Positions 1 to 9,091 of a stretch of DNA of 64,000 nt are shown piece by piece (the stretch's first letter is position 1; every line of letters starts with the position of its first letter). The notes beneath the pieces were generated by a model. That model made no database searches. It was not told where the DNA came from and saw nothing but the letters and a program-made list of their open reading frames with translations. Origin of the DNA: Thalassospira sp. HF15 (lineage in GTDB: Bacteria > Pseudomonadota > Alphaproteobacteria > Rhodospirillales > Thalassospiraceae); the NCBI RefSeq assembly GCF_011806525.1, contig NZ_JAAVKI010000002.1:124001-188000 (forward strand). The letters run 5' to 3'. A program made the translations under genes and the position numbers.

Positions 1-36
1 TGTGTGGCTCTGTCCTAAATACCAAATCGCCACACA
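1..36. repeat. 8-bp inverted repeat at the left edge
   Basis: TGTGTGGC at 1-8 is matched by GCCACACA at 29-36 with a 20-base loop. There is no T-run after it, so it is not a clear terminator. It may be an operator or part of a larger structure cut by the window edge. The rest of the sequence up to the first gene (about 180 bases) shows nothing else I can name. Confidence 0.3.
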
Positions 37-217
37 CAAATCAAATTGATTCGAAATTCGGCGAAATATCTTTTGCTTTCTCTGAAAAGTATTATGCCGA
101 AATAAGTTTTGTGCCGCATCGGCACGGGCGTTTTTCATAATTAACAAAGGTAGAACGCCTCCAGACGTATTATGCCTTGCGCAGAAAAATACGCATGCAC
201 CTGTGGGGAGGTTGTTG

Positions 218-586
218 ATGATTGCTGCTTTTGCCCTGATTCTTGTTTGCCAGCTCTTTGGCGAAGTGGTTTCGGAACTGTTTGATCTGCCGGTACCCGG
301 TCCGGTGATTGGACTGGTCTTGCTGTTTATCGGTCTTCTGATCAAACGCAAACCACCCAAGGTGCTGACCGATGCGGCCGATAATCTGCTGATCCATTTC
401 TCGTTGCTGTTTGTCCCCGCCGGGGTCGGGGTCGTGACCCAGATGGATCGCCTCAAGGGTGATTGGCTGCCGATTACGGCCGCACTTGTCATCTCCACCC
501 TGTTGACCATGGTTCTGACCGCGTTCTTGATGTCCAAACTGCTGCCCAAAGCCAAACCGGGCGAACGTCTGGAGGATGGGCAATGA
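218..586 (+). CDS. CidA/LrgA family holin-like membrane protein
   Basis: A 122-residue, very hydrophobic protein with four predicted membrane helices and the family signature VPGPVIGLVLL near the N-terminus. CidA/LrgA proteins are holin-like inner-membrane proteins linked to murein hydrolase control, overflow metabolism and export of small organic acids. I chose ATG 218 because GGGGAGG at 205-211 lies six bases before it; an in-frame GTG at 203 would overlap that ribosome binding site. The stop overlaps the start of the LrgB gene (ATGA at 583-586), so the two are translationally coupled, as usual for lrgAB or cidAB. CidA and LrgA cannot be told apart from sequence alone. Confidence 0.9.
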   Translation: MIAAFALILVCQLFGEVVSELFDLPVPGPVIGLVLLFIGLLIKRKPPKVLTDAADNLLIHFSLLFVPAGVGVVTQMDRLKGDWLPITAALVISTLLTMVLTAFLMSKLLPKAKPGERLEDGQ

Positions 587-1308
587 ACGAAACCGATATC
601 ACCCAGCTTTGGGTTTACCTGTCGGCCAAACCCCTCACAGGTCTCACCATTACCCTTGTCGCCTATGCCATCGGTTTCTGGCTGTATCAGAAAAGCGACC
701 GCAACCCGATCTGCAATCCGGTGGTCATCGCCATTGCCCTGATTGCGATGCTGCTTAAAGTGACCGGTACACCCTATGCGACCTATTTCGAAGGGGCGCA
801 GTTCGTCCACTTCCTGTTAGGTCCGGCAACCGTGGCACTGGCCGTGCCGCTATTTCGCCAGACCGAAACGCTTAAACGTGCGCTTCCCGTCATTGCCTTT
901 GGGGTTCTGTTCGGGTCACTGGTCGCAAGTGCCAGCACCGTGATCCTTGCCTGGGCATTGGGGGCAAGTCCTGAAACGCTGGCATCTTTGGCCCCGAAAT
1001 CGGTCACCACCCCGGTCGCCATGGGGATCGCCGAAAACATTGGTGGTGTCCCGGCCCTGACCGCTGTTTGCGTGATCGCCACCGGCATTGTCGGCGCGAC
1101 CCTTGGTCCGATGGTGATGAATATGGCACGTCTTAAGGACTGGCGCGCACGCGGTTTCGCCATGGGTGTGGCATCGCATGGCATCGGAACGGCGCGCGCC
1201 TTTCAGGTCAATGAAACGGCTGGCGCCTTTTCGGGCCTTGCCATGGGCCTCAATACACTGGCCACCGCGCTGACCATTCCGTTTCTCTGGCACTGGATAT
1301 TCGGATAA
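583..1308 (+). CDS. LrgB/CidB family membrane protein
   Basis: A 241-residue multi-pass membrane protein of the LrgB family, with the conserved segment around PKSVTTPVAMGIAENIGG and a C-terminal GVASHGIGTARAFQ, both typical of LrgB. It is the usual partner of the CidA/LrgA protein; plant and bacterial homologues act in glycolate, pyruvate or acetate movement as well as autolysis control. The start at ATG 583 overlaps the upstream stop and is preceded by GGAGG at 571-575. A longer reading frame extends upstream inside the lrgA gene but makes no sense as protein. Six to eight helices are predicted by eye. Substrate unknown. Confidence 0.92.
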   Translation: MNETDITQLWVYLSAKPLTGLTITLVAYAIGFWLYQKSDRNPICNPVVIAIALIAMLLKVTGTPYATYFEGAQFVHFLLGPATVALAVPLFRQTETLKRALPVIAFGVLFGSLVASASTVILAWALGASPETLASLAPKSVTTPVAMGIAENIGGVPALTAVCVIATGIVGATLGPMVMNMARLKDWRARGFAMGVASHGIGTARAFQVNETAGAFSGLAMGLNTLATALTIPFLWHWIFG

Positions 1309-1407
1309 ATCACCATCATCCTTGAAAGACTTCTTTAAAACCGGAATGCTTGCAACTGGCCAACTTTAAGAACCGCAACAACCGACACATGACGCAAGGA
1401 AACGGAC

Positions 1408-2160
1408 ATGAACATCAAGGTGTTTGGCGAACGCAACACCGGCACCAACGCCCTGATTTCGGTTATTCGCGGTAATTCCGGCTCTATCGTTTATCCAAGC
1501 GTTCTGGCCGAAATTTCCCCGGACGCGCGCAAGAACCTTGCGATAATGATGAAACTGGGCATTTCAAAAAAGGGGTCCGAACAGTTGATCGACGCGGCCT
1601 TCAAAGGCCGCCCGATTCTCGAGCAATGGAAACACGCTGCAACCTACTTTGACACAAGCACCATCACCGCTGATGCCCATTTCGTGTTCACGACGCGCCA
1701 CCCGCTTTCATGGCTGATCGGCCTGTTCCAGAAGCCCTATCACATCCTGACACCCAAACCGGACAACCTGGTCGCTTTCGCCAAAATGGACTGGCAAACG
1801 GTGATTCGCGACAACCTAAACGGCAAAACCTTCAAGCCGCTTGATCTTTATGTCGAAAAACTCCGGTCTTACCAAGATCTGATGGGAAAGCTCGACGCAC
1901 AAGGTATCGGCTATACGATCATCAAGTTCGAGGATTTTGTCACCGATCAGGAAGGTGTTTTCGAGCGACTGCGTCCGCACCTGAAAAATCCAGCCAAGAA
2001 CTTTCAGGAACTGACCAAGTCGACCAAGGAAGCTGGCAAGGATTCCGCATATTACCGCAATTATTACGCCAAAGAAATTTGGCGTAAGGAATTCCCTGAC
2101 ATCGATAAGGTAGAGCTCCCCGCAGAAACCGAGCTGTTCAAGTTTTTTGGTTACGCCTGA
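1408..2160 (+). CDS. Sulfotransferase-like (P-loop) protein
   Basis: A 250-residue soluble protein. The N-terminal GERNTGTNAL (residues 7-16) matches the 5'-phosphosulfate-binding loop of sulfotransferase-like proteins, and TTRHPLSWLIGL (about residues 91-102) resembles the 3'-phosphate-binding segment (R-x-P followed by S). The C-terminal half is helical and rich in Lys and Tyr. Such stand-alone genes are often tied to surface polysaccharide sulfation, but no sugar or capsule genes are nearby. It is monocistronic, with a strong terminator just after it. Acceptor and donor unknown; a non-sulfotransferase P-loop role cannot be excluded. Confidence 0.7.
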   Translation: MNIKVFGERNTGTNALISVIRGNSGSIVYPSVLAEISPDARKNLAIMMKLGISKKGSEQLIDAAFKGRPILEQWKHAATYFDTSTITADAHFVFTTRHPLSWLIGLFQKPYHILTPKPDNLVAFAKMDWQTVIRDNLNGKTFKPLDLYVEKLRSYQDLMGKLDAQGIGYTIIKFEDFVTDQEGVFERLRPHLKNPAKNFQELTKSTKEAGKDSAYYRNYYAKEIWRKEFPDIDKVELPAETELFKFFGYA

Positions 2161-2185
2161 CGAAGCCCAATATGGAACTCAAACG

Positions 2186-2215
2186 AAAAGGGTGGGACAC
2201 GTCCCACCCTTTTTT
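2186..2215. terminator. Bidirectional intrinsic terminator
   Basis: Stem GGGTGGGA / TCCCACCC with a 4-base loop, flanked by AAAA and TTTTT. It lies between the convergent sulfotransferase-like gene and the chemoreceptor gene and can serve both. Confidence 0.9.
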
Positions 2216-2257
2216 AGTTAACAACGCGAAAGCCTTGCGGTCGCGGAACCTGGTTGA

Positions 2258-3961
2258 TCAGCCTGCGCGCAATTGCGACAGGAAGTCCGAGACGGTCTTT
2301 TGCAGACTGTCGATCTGCTTTGCCATGGCCCCAACATTCTCATCAAGCTCACTGGCAGCAGCCCCGCTTTTGGCTGCAGCTTCGTGAATCTCGTTGATGT
2401 TGGAGACGACCTCGTTTGATCCGGACGATGCGCTGGTCGCGCTGTTGGCAATTTCACTGACGGCAGAGTTCTGTTCGCTCACCGCTGATGAAATGCCCGT
2501 GGCAATCTCGTTGATCGACGAAATCGTATGCGTGACCTTCTCAATCGCCTCGACCGTGACCTTGGTTTCGTCCTGAATGCCGCCGATCTGCTGGGCAATC
2601 TCGTCGGTTGCCTTGGCGGTCTGGTTGGCAAGGTTTTTCACTTCTTGTGCAACAACCGCAAAGCCCTTGCCGGCTTCCCCGGCACGGGCCGCCTCGATCG
2701 TGGCATTAAGTGCCAGAAGGTTGGTCTGAGCAGCAATGTCATTGATCAGGCTGACAACCTCACCAATGCGCTCGGCTGCTTCGGCCAGTCCACCAACCAT
2801 CTCGTTGGCCCGCGATGCTTCACCGACCGCAGTTTCTGCAATCGCCGTCGATTCACGGACCTGATCACCGATACCACTGATCGATGCCGAAAGCTCCTCG
2901 GTCGCAGCAGCCACCGTTTGAACGCTTTGCGCCGATTCATTGGCGGCCTCGGACACACGCTGGCTTTGGTTCAGCGAATGATTGGCAGATTCGCGCATCA
3001 ACTCGGTCGATTTCTGCATACCGCTGGAAGACTGGCGCACGGACGCGACAATCTGGCCAATGGATTGTTCAAGTTCATGGGCCAGACGGTTACGCTGTTC
3101 CAAACGTGCCTCTTCGGAACGTTTTTCGGCGCCGCTTCGGGCAGCTTCGGCTTCTTCGATTTTCTCGGCCGTTTCGCGCCAACGCACAAGTCCGTTGGCG
3201 ATCACGCCAATCTCGTCGGTGCGGTCGGTAAAGGAAACTTCCTCGGAAAAATCACGTTCGACAAACCGGGAAATGGTCTGACCCAGATCGCGAAGCGGGC
3301 CAAGCTGCCAGCGCAGCAGAAGTGTCAGCAAAACAGCCGATGCGATGGCAACGATGATACCAACAATGGCAATCCGGGTTTCGATCTCACCCGCAACTGC
3401 CGCGACCTCGGCCTTTTTGATCCCGACATAGAGAATGCCAAGCGTGTCGCCTGACGGCGATTTGATCGGCGAATATTGTGTCACATATTCCGTACCAAGA
3501 ATAAGCGCCTCGCCGCGGAATGTGTTGCCCGACATGATCGGATCATAAGCGGCACTGCCCTTGCCCAGCATCGTACCCACCGCACGTTTACCGTCCGGCT
3601 TGATGATGTTGGTCGAAACGCGCACAAAGTCCTGTTCGGCCGGAACGTAGGCAAACACCGTTGCGGTCTGGCCGGTCGCAGCCCCAATCGAGTCGATCAG
3701 TTCATGTGATGACAGGTCGGGAATTTCGGGAATGACAAGATCAGTGGTTTCACCATCTTCACTGATCTTCATCGAAAATTCGGGGTAATTATCCTGAAAA
3801 ATGGTGGCTGCAACACGCAGGTTCAATTTTTGTGATTCAAGGCTGTCACTTGCCACCTTGTCATCGATGCGCTGCATGATCAGCAAGCCCAGAAGCGCGA
3901 TGCCTGCAATCAGGATCGCAACGGCGGCCAGGGCCACCTTAAAAATGAGACTCTTCGACAT
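2258..3961 (-). CDS. Methyl-accepting chemotaxis protein (Cache sensor)
   Basis: A 567-residue chemoreceptor. Helix 1 (about residues 6-28), a periplasmic sensor of about 170 residues resembling the single Cache type, helix 2 (about 200-220, ending before LLRWQLGPL), a HAMP linker, then a cytoplasmic signalling domain with the hairpin tip around [20 protein letters not shown] and methylation-type heptads. The tail ends without an NWETF-like tether. I chose the ATG at 3961, which follows AGGGAGAG, rather than an ATG 11 codons upstream. It would signal through CheA/CheW; ligand unknown, but Cache sensors of this kind often bind organic acids or amines. Stand-alone gene. Confidence 0.92.
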   Translation of the reverse strand: MSKSLIFKVALAAVAILIAGIALLGLLIMQRIDDKVASDSLESQKLNLRVAATIFQDNYPEFSMKISEDGETTDLVIPEIPDLSSHELIDSIGAATGQTATVFAYVPAEQDFVRVSTNIIKPDGKRAVGTMLGKGSAAYDPIMSGNTFRGEALILGTEYVTQYSPIKSPSGDTLGILYVGIKKAEVAAVAGEIETRIAIVGIIVAIASAVLLTLLLRWQLGPLRDLGQTISRFVERDFSEEVSFTDRTDEIGVIANGLVRWRETAEKIEEAEAARSGAEKRSEEARLEQRNRLAHELEQSIGQIVASVRQSSSGMQKSTELMRESANHSLNQSQRVSEAANESAQSVQTVAAATEELSASISGIGDQVRESTAIAETAVGEASRANEMVGGLAEAAERIGEVVSLINDIAAQTNLLALNATIEAARAGEAGKGFAVVAQEVKNLANQTAKATDEIAQQIGGIQDETKVTVEAIEKVTHTISSINEIATGISSAVSEQNSAVSEIANSATSASSGSNEVVSNINEIHEAAAKSGAAASELDENVGAMAKQIDSLQKTVSDFLSQLRAG

Positions 3962-4303
3962 TCTCTCTCCCTTCGAATGGCGCGCCATATTCATCGTCTG
4001 AGCACATCAGACAACGTTGATTGATCAAGAGTTCAGTGTTCGAACAGGTATCCATTATATTGTATTAAATACCATAGGTTAAACTTCGGTATACAGCTAA
4101 ACCTTGAATCACAATGACTTAAACGCGAATAACCCGATCTCCTCGCCATTTGCAGGACGTCGGAAACCGGGTTTTACCGATACCATCGGACAAAGTTCTG
4201 TGCTCGAAGATTGAACTGAAGAGCGGTTCAATAGACCGTGAGAGAAAAGTGATGCGCCAATCTGCAACCCGATGACATCACGCAAATCCCATTCACAGGA
4301 ACC
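3962..4303. other. Intergenic region, no gene seen
   Basis: Non-coding stretch upstream of the chemoreceptor, with an AT-rich patch around 4055-4085 that could hold its promoter. I see no ORF with a ribosome binding site, no RNA gene and no strong hairpin. Confidence 0.5.
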
Positions 4304-4771
4304 TTACCCAGCCGGGATGCCAGCAGGGCGCACAAGGCGCATGCCATCGCGGATATTGCGACCGATCAAATAGATGTTGATCGCCCCGGCCAAAAGCTCG
4401 ATCCCCTGAACAACCGCAAACACGACGTCAAAACGCCCGTGCTGGGCCATTACGGCAAGCGATATGGCGCATGGCATCAAACACAAAACACCGTTGCCTG
4501 CGATGATTTTTATCCGGCGCAGCTTTACGCCAAGCAAGCCTGCCTTCTTGCCACCTGACAACCGAAAACCGGATGCCCCCGTTGCCATCAGGCACGGGAT
4601 CAAAGCCAACAGGCCATAGGCAATCGCGGTCTTGACCAGGAGAATCTCTGCGACATTACCGCGGAGCTCAACAATCACGGTCGAAACCCAGAAAGTCGTG
4701 ATCAGCAACAGGGCAATGCCACCGGCAATGCGGTGCAGGATCGATAAGGGGCGATACGTATGTGTGGACAT
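4304..4771 (-). CDS. Small four-helix membrane protein, function unknown
   Basis: A 155-residue protein with four clear membrane helices (about residues 14-36, 42-68, 88-108 and 115-137). I do not recognise the family. The start at 4771 (MSTHTYRP) is chosen because AGAGAGATTC lies just upstream; a longer frame would run through the palindromes of the divergent promoter. It is transcribed divergently from a marR-type gene with overlapping palindromes between them, so it is probably the regulated target. Such MarR-linked small membrane proteins are often stress or efflux related, but nothing in the sequence fixes a role. Confidence 0.7.
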   Translation of the reverse strand: MSTHTYRPLSILHRIAGGIALLLITTFWVSTVIVELRGNVAEILLVKTAIAYGLLALIPCLMATGASGFRLSGGKKAGLLGVKLRRIKIIAGNGVLCLMPCAISLAVMAQHGRFDVVFAVVQGIELLAGAINIYLIGRNIRDGMRLVRPAGIPAG

Positions 4772-4832
4772 CGGAATCTCTCTTTGATGATCAATGATTG
4801 CGATGTGGCGCCACACGTATTTAAATAGCATA

Positions 4833-4858
4833 CTATGTATTACATAGCAAGCTATGTA
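4833..4858. promoter_or_regulatory. Overlapping palindromes, probable MarR operator
   Basis: CTATGTA-T-TACATAG (4833-4847) and TACATAGC-AA-GCTATGTA (4841-4858) are both perfect and share the middle half-site; a further ATAG-CATA-CTAT lies just upstream. Placed between the divergent membrane protein and MarR genes, 24 bases before the marR start, this is the expected position for an autoregulatory MarR operator. Confidence 0.75.
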
Positions 4859-4882
4859 TCTACCCGAAGCACTGGAGACCCG

Positions 4883-5332
4883 ATGTCCCTGACCCGCCAT
4901 AGATCTGCTGGCTATATGACCAACTGGGCGGCCCGCCTGTTTGCCCGCATGATTGACCGCAAACTCAAACCCCTGGGTCTGAGCAGCGGTAATTTACCGG
5001 TGTTTTTTGCCCTCGCCGATGGTGGTTCGCGCACTCAAAAGGAACTCGCCCTTGGTGCTGGCATTGAACAACCCACCATGGCCGCGACCCTGAACCGCAT
5101 GGATCGTGATGGATTGATTGTCCGCGAAAAAGACAGCAATGACCGCCGGATCACTCATATCCGCTTAAGCAAGGCGGCGCTTGCCCGCGCCGACGAGATC
5201 AAAACCATCGTTGATCAGGTCAACGAAACCGCATTGTCGGATTTAAACAGTCTGGAACGCCGCGTCTTCATGGAAGCCCTCGGCAAGGTCACCGCAACCC
5301 TGTCACAGGCAGACGATCCGTCTGAACCATAA
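4883..5332 (+). CDS. MarR family transcriptional regulator
   Basis: A 149-residue winged-helix regulator. The central segment QKELALGAGIEQPTMAATLNRM is the helix-turn-helix and DGLIVREKDSNDRRITHIRL is the wing with the usual D-x-R-x motif. N- and C-terminal helices would form the dimer. Start at 4883 is preceded by GGAG at 4874-4877; a longer frame from 4835 would translate the operator. MarR proteins repress divergent genes and release DNA on binding phenolic or oxidising ligands. The target is most likely the divergent membrane protein and itself. Confidence 0.92.
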   Translation: MSLTRHRSAGYMTNWAARLFARMIDRKLKPLGLSSGNLPVFFALADGGSRTQKELALGAGIEQPTMAATLNRMDRDGLIVREKDSNDRRITHIRLSKAALARADEIKTIVDQVNETALSDLNSLERRVFMEALGKVTATLSQADDPSEP

Positions 5333-5355
5333 CAAGTCCAAAGTCGGATTCGTGT

Positions 5356-6102
5356 TCAGTAATCGACCTTGACGAAATAAAGCCCGTCGGCGGGCGCGGT
5401 TGGGCCACCCGCGGCACGATCACACGCCTCAAGCGCGTGCTTGACGTCAATCGGCTTCCAGTTGCCCTTGCCGACCAGAACCAACGTTCCGACCATATTG
5501 CGCACCTGATGATGCAGGAACGACCGGCTTTCGGTATGAACCCGGATTTCAAGCGGATTTTCGGTCCCGCGGCTGACTTCAAGCTTTTCAAGTGTCTTGA
5601 TCGGGCTGTTGGCCTGACACTCGCTGGCGCGAAATGATGAGAAATCAAATGTCCCGATCAGGTGTTGGGCGGCTTCGTTCATCGCATCGACATCAAGGGG
5701 CTTATAAACCCCCCAGGCCAGCCCCGCCTCAAAGGTCAGCGGTGCCCGGCGATTGATGATGCGATACATATAGTATCGTTTCTTTGACGAAAACCGCGCA
5801 TGGAAGTCCTCAGAAACCTCAACGCATTCCTTGACCGCCACCGGATCGGGTTTCAGGTGATGGTTGATCGCATTCATCACCGCTTCTGCCGGGTAGTATT
5901 TCGGCAGATCGAAATGCACCACCTGGCCTAACGCATGCACCCCGGCATCGGTCCGGCCCGAGACATAAACGCGCACGAATTCGCCGACGAATTTTTCGAC
6001 TGCGGTTTCAAACACCTTTTGAACCGAAATCACTTCGTCCTGGTACTGCCAGCCGTGATAGGGGCGGCCATCATATTCGACGGTGCATTTATAGCGCTGC
6101 AT
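5356..6102 (-). CDS. truA: tRNA pseudouridine(38-40) synthase TruA
   Basis: A 248-residue enzyme that converts uridines 38, 39 and 40 of the tRNA anticodon arm to pseudouridine. The catalytic Asp is Asp52 in the family motif GRTDAGVHA; the C-terminal half keeps the SFLHHQVRNMVG segment. Length is normal. Start MQRYKCTVEYDG is the conserved N-terminus; longer in-frame starts add residues without homology. It lies downstream of argG on the same strand, separated by a terminator. Family assignment is secure. Confidence 0.97.
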   Translation of the reverse strand: MQRYKCTVEYDGRPYHGWQYQDEVISVQKVFETAVEKFVGEFVRVYVSGRTDAGVHALGQVVHFDLPKYYPAEAVMNAINHHLKPDPVAVKECVEVSEDFHARFSSKKRYYMYRIINRRAPLTFEAGLAWGVYKPLDVDAMNEAAQHLIGTFDFSSFRASECQANSPIKTLEKLEVSRGTENPLEIRVHTESRSFLHHQVRNMVGTLVLVGKGNWKPIDVKHALEACDRAAGGPTAPADGLYFVKVDY

Positions 6103-6143
6103 GGGCTGATTTATATCTTCGGAATGTCTTCTGATCCAAAAGA

Positions 6144-6171
6144 AAACGAGGGGCGAATGGGCCCCTCGTTT
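6144..6171 (-). terminator. Intrinsic terminator after argG
   Basis: Perfect 11-bp stem AAACGAGGGGC / GCCCCTCGTTT with a six-base loop, followed on the minus strand by a T-rich run. It lies between argG and truA, so truA probably also has its own promoter. Confidence 0.85.
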
Positions 6172-6195
6172 CTGTCTCACACAAAGTCTGCGTGA

Positions 6196-7416
6196 TTATT
6201 TCAGATCGTCATTGCCATAGCCAAGACGCAGGCGCAGCGCATTCAGCTTGATAAAGCCTTCTGCATCATGCTGGTCATAAACCGTGTCAGCTTCGAACGT
6301 GACGTGTTCTTCGGAATAGATCGAATTCGGCGACTTGCGGCCGGTGACGGTGACGTTGCCTTTATAAAGGTCAAGGCGCACGGTGCCGTTGACAGAACGC
6401 TGAGTGTCGTCGATCAGGCGCTGCAGGGCCTGACGTTCCGGCGACCACCAATACCCGTTATAGATCATCTCGGCATAACGCGGCATCAGCTCGTCTTTAA
6501 GGTGACCGGCGTTACGATCAAGCGTAATGCTTTCCATCGCACGGTGCGCGGTCAACAGGATCGTGCCGCCCGGGGTTTCGTAGACGCCGCGCGACTTCAT
6601 GCCGACATAGCGGTTTTCCACCAGATCCAGACGACCAATACCGTTTTTACCGGCCAGCTCGTTGAGCTTGGTCAGCAAGGTCGCCGGGCTCATGCGTTCG
6701 CCATTGATGGCAACCGGGTCACCTTTTTCGAACTCGATTTCAATCGTGGTGATCGCATCGGGTGCGTTCTGCGGCGAAACGGTACGGACAAACATGTTTT
6801 CGTCCGGCTTGACCCACGGATCTTCCAGCGCCTTGCCTTCATAGGAAATGTGCAGAAGGTTGGCATCGGTCGAATAGGGCGGCTCATCGCCACCGGCCTT
6901 GTCGGCCGAAATCGGAATCTGGTGTTTCTGGGCAAAGTCCAGAAGTGCGGTACGCGAATTCAGATCCCATTCACGCCACGGCGCGATCACCTTGACGTCC
7001 GGCTTCAGGCCATAATAGCCAAGCTCAAAACGGACCTGGTCGTTGCCCTTGCCGGTGGCACCATGCGACACCGCATCAGCACCGACTTCCTTGGCAATCT
7101 CGATCTGGCGCTTGGCGATCAGCGGACGCGCGATCGAGGTCCCCAGAAGATAGACACCTTCATAAAGCGCATTGGCGCGGAACATCGGGAAGACATAGTC
7201 GCGGACAAATTCTTCGCGCAGATCTTCGATGAAGATCTGTTTGACGCCGAACATCTCTGCCTTTTTACGGGCCGGTTCCAGCTCTTCGCCCTGACCGAGG
7301 TCGGCGGTGAAGGTTACGACTTCGCAGTTATACTGTTCGCGAAGCCATTTCAGGATGATGGAGGTATCCAGACCGCCTGAATAGGCAAGGACGACCTTTT
7401 TGACCTGATCGCTCAT
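6196..7416 (-). CDS. argG: Argininosuccinate synthase
   Basis: A 406-residue ATP-dependent ligase joining citrulline and aspartate to argininosuccinate, the penultimate step of arginine synthesis. The N-terminal AYSGGLDTS (residues 11-19) is the ATP pyrophosphatase P-loop; [14 protein letters not shown] and the EAFYGYWWSPE-like segment are conserved family landmarks. Length is normal for the type I enzyme. I chose the ATG at 7416; a longer frame adds 15 residues without similarity. Monocistronic, with a terminator downstream. Confidence 0.97.
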   Translation of the reverse strand: MSDQVKKVVLAYSGGLDTSIILKWLREQYNCEVVTFTADLGQGEELEPARKKAEMFGVKQIFIEDLREEFVRDYVFPMFRANALYEGVYLLGTSIARPLIAKRQIEIAKEVGADAVSHGATGKGNDQVRFELGYYGLKPDVKVIAPWREWDLNSRTALLDFAQKHQIPISADKAGGDEPPYSTDANLLHISYEGKALEDPWVKPDENMFVRTVSPQNAPDAITTIEIEFEKGDPVAINGERMSPATLLTKLNELAGKNGIGRLDLVENRYVGMKSRGVYETPGGTILLTAHRAMESITLDRNAGHLKDELMPRYAEMIYNGYWWSPERQALQRLIDDTQRSVNGTVRLDLYKGNVTVTGRKSPNSIYSEEHVTFEADTVYDQHDAEGFIKLNALRLRLGYGNDDLK

Positions 7417-7634
7417 GGGAGTGACGCCTTTCTTCTTCCGATGTAATGCAGGGCGCGGCACCCAACGCCTGCGTCCCGTCGGGGCTGCAACTCATATGTC
7501 GCAAATCGCCCCTAGACCTTGAGCGCGGAGTATAGGAAAACACTACTAGGGGGCAAGACCCAAGATGGGCTTGGCCGCAAAAAGGCACAAAAAGATCGCA
7601 CTTTTTGTCTCTGTTTTGGAAAAATCCGCGCCGA

Positions 7635-8351
7635 ATGCTTAAGAACACCGAAGAAACCGAGATCGATCTGCCCCAAATCGGCCCGCTGCCGGTCCGGTTA
7701 CGCCCCAGTGCGCGTGCGACGCGACTCAAACTGCGCATTGATCCCAGTTTTGACGGGGTCGAAATCGTCGTGCCCAACGGGGTGTCGCGCAAGATGGCGA
7801 TTTCGATGCTTCATCAGCATGGCGACTGGGTCACAGCCCACATGAGCCGCCTGCCCGAACGGGTGCAGTTCATGCCCGGTGCGTGGATTCCCTTCATGGG
7901 CCATGACCACGCCATTCGCGCCGTCCCCGATGCCAAACGCGGCGTCTGGGTTGAGGCCGGCGTCATCTGGGTGTCGGGCCAGCCCGAACACACCAACCGC
8001 CGTGTGACCGATTTTCTTAAAAAGCAGGCCAAACTTGAAATTGCCCCGCGTGCGCATGCCTATGCCGACATGATCAATAAAAAGGTCAATCGCATCTCGC
8101 TGAAAGATACCCGCACGCGCTGGGGCAGTTGTTCATCCTCTGGCAATCTGTCGTTCAGTTGGCGGCTGGTGCTGGCCCCGGAAGATGTTCTGGATTACGT
8201 CGTCGCCCACGAAGTTGCGCATTTGCAGGAACTGAACCACTCCGCGCGGTTCTGGGCCGTGGTCGAAGACCTTTATGGCCCGTCGAAAAAGCAGCAACAC
8301 TGGCTTAAGAAAAACGGCCCGGCCCTGCACCGCTATGGCGCGGGCAGCTAG
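7635..8351 (+). CDS. YgjP/M48-like zinc metallopeptidase (DUF45)
   Basis: A 238-residue protein of the YgjP-type family. Zinc ligands and catalytic Glu are visible as HEVAHLQELNH (His192, Glu193, His196, with His202 nearby), preceded by the family motif TRWGSCSSSGNLSFSWRL. The N-terminal 140 residues form the beta-rich domain seen in these proteins. Physiological substrate is not established for the family. ATG 7635 is taken as start; a TTG at 7605 is possible. It may be co-transcribed with the downstream LysE gene (27 bases). Confidence 0.88.
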   Translation: MLKNTEETEIDLPQIGPLPVRLRPSARATRLKLRIDPSFDGVEIVVPNGVSRKMAISMLHQHGDWVTAHMSRLPERVQFMPGAWIPFMGHDHAIRAVPDAKRGVWVEAGVIWVSGQPEHTNRRVTDFLKKQAKLEIAPRAHAYADMINKKVNRISLKDTRTRWGSCSSSGNLSFSWRLVLAPEDVLDYVVAHEVAHLQELNHSARFWAVVEDLYGPSKKQQHWLKKNGPALHRYGAGS

Positions 8352-8378
8352 CAGACCGGAAGATAAAGGACGCCACAG

Positions 8379-9008
8379 ATGCTGATCCCGTTGGAAACAC
8401 TGGCAATTTTCATCCCCACGGCCCTGGCGCTGAACATGACGCCGGGCAATGACATGCTGTTTTGTCTGGGTCAGGGGATTAAATCCGGTCCGGCTGCGGG
8501 CAATGCCGCAAGCATCGGGATTGCCACGGGGTCCTTGATCCACACGGCATTGGCCGGGTTGGGGTTGGCGGCCCTTGTCGCGGCCCATCCGATAGCCCTT
8601 GATGTGTTGCGCTGGGCGGGGATCGCCTATCTGGTGTGGCTGGCGATCAGCACATTTCGATCCGGCAACCCGGCCCTGAAACCCGCACAAACCAAGCGTT
8701 CCGGGGTGTTTCGTGCCTGGCGGGATGGCATTGTGGTGAACCTGCTCAATCCCAAGATAATTGTCTTTGTATTGGCGTTTATTCCGCAGTTTGTCGATGC
8801 GTCGCGCGGGTCGGTTTTGGGGCAGTTTCTGATTTTTGGCCTGATCCTGAATATCGGCGGCACAATCATCAATTGTCTGGTCGGTAGTTTTGCCGGGAAA
8901 CTTGGCCAGATTCTGGCGCGTTCAAGCCGAATTGCGCGGGGGTTTCAGATCGTCACCGGCTGCATCTTTTTGGGGTTGGCGGCCAAGCTGGCCTTTGACC
9001 GGAAATAG
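8379..9008 (+). CDS. LysE/RhtB family amino acid exporter
   Basis: A 209-residue inner-membrane protein of the LysE superfamily with about six helices. The signature TPGNDMLFCLGQGIKSG near residue 22 matches the conserved P-G-P/N-D-M motif, and GIVVNLLNPKIIVFVLAFIPQF is the second conserved block. Members export homoserine, threonine or other amino acids by proton antiport. Specificity cannot be read from the sequence. It follows the metallopeptidase gene closely and ends against a convergent LysR gene. Confidence 0.92.
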   Translation: MLIPLETLAIFIPTALALNMTPGNDMLFCLGQGIKSGPAAGNAASIGIATGSLIHTALAGLGLAALVAAHPIALDVLRWAGIAYLVWLAISTFRSGNPALKPAQTKRSGVFRAWRDGIVVNLLNPKIIVFVLAFIPQFVDASRGSVLGQFLIFGLILNIGGTIINCLVGSFAGKLGQILARSSRIARGFQIVTGCIFLGLAAKLAFDRK

Positions 9009-9009
9009 T

Positions 9010-9047
9010 GAATAATGACGGCCATTATTCAAATTTGGTGAATAATG
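9010..9047. repeat. GAATAATG inverted repeat plus a third copy
   Basis: GAATAATG (9010-9017) faces CATTATTC (9023-9030) over a five-base loop, and a third GAATAATG follows at 9040-9047. It lies between the convergent LysE and LysR genes. The stem is AT-rich and lacks a T-run, so it is at best a weak terminator. Confidence 0.4.
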
Positions 9048-9091
9048 CCCCGATTCCCAAATATCGCTGGAAATCCGGCCAAAACAAATCC

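Noticed and set aside
6268-7380. 370-codon plus-strand ORF opposite argG
   Set aside because: Antisense shadow; argG is certain on the minus strand.
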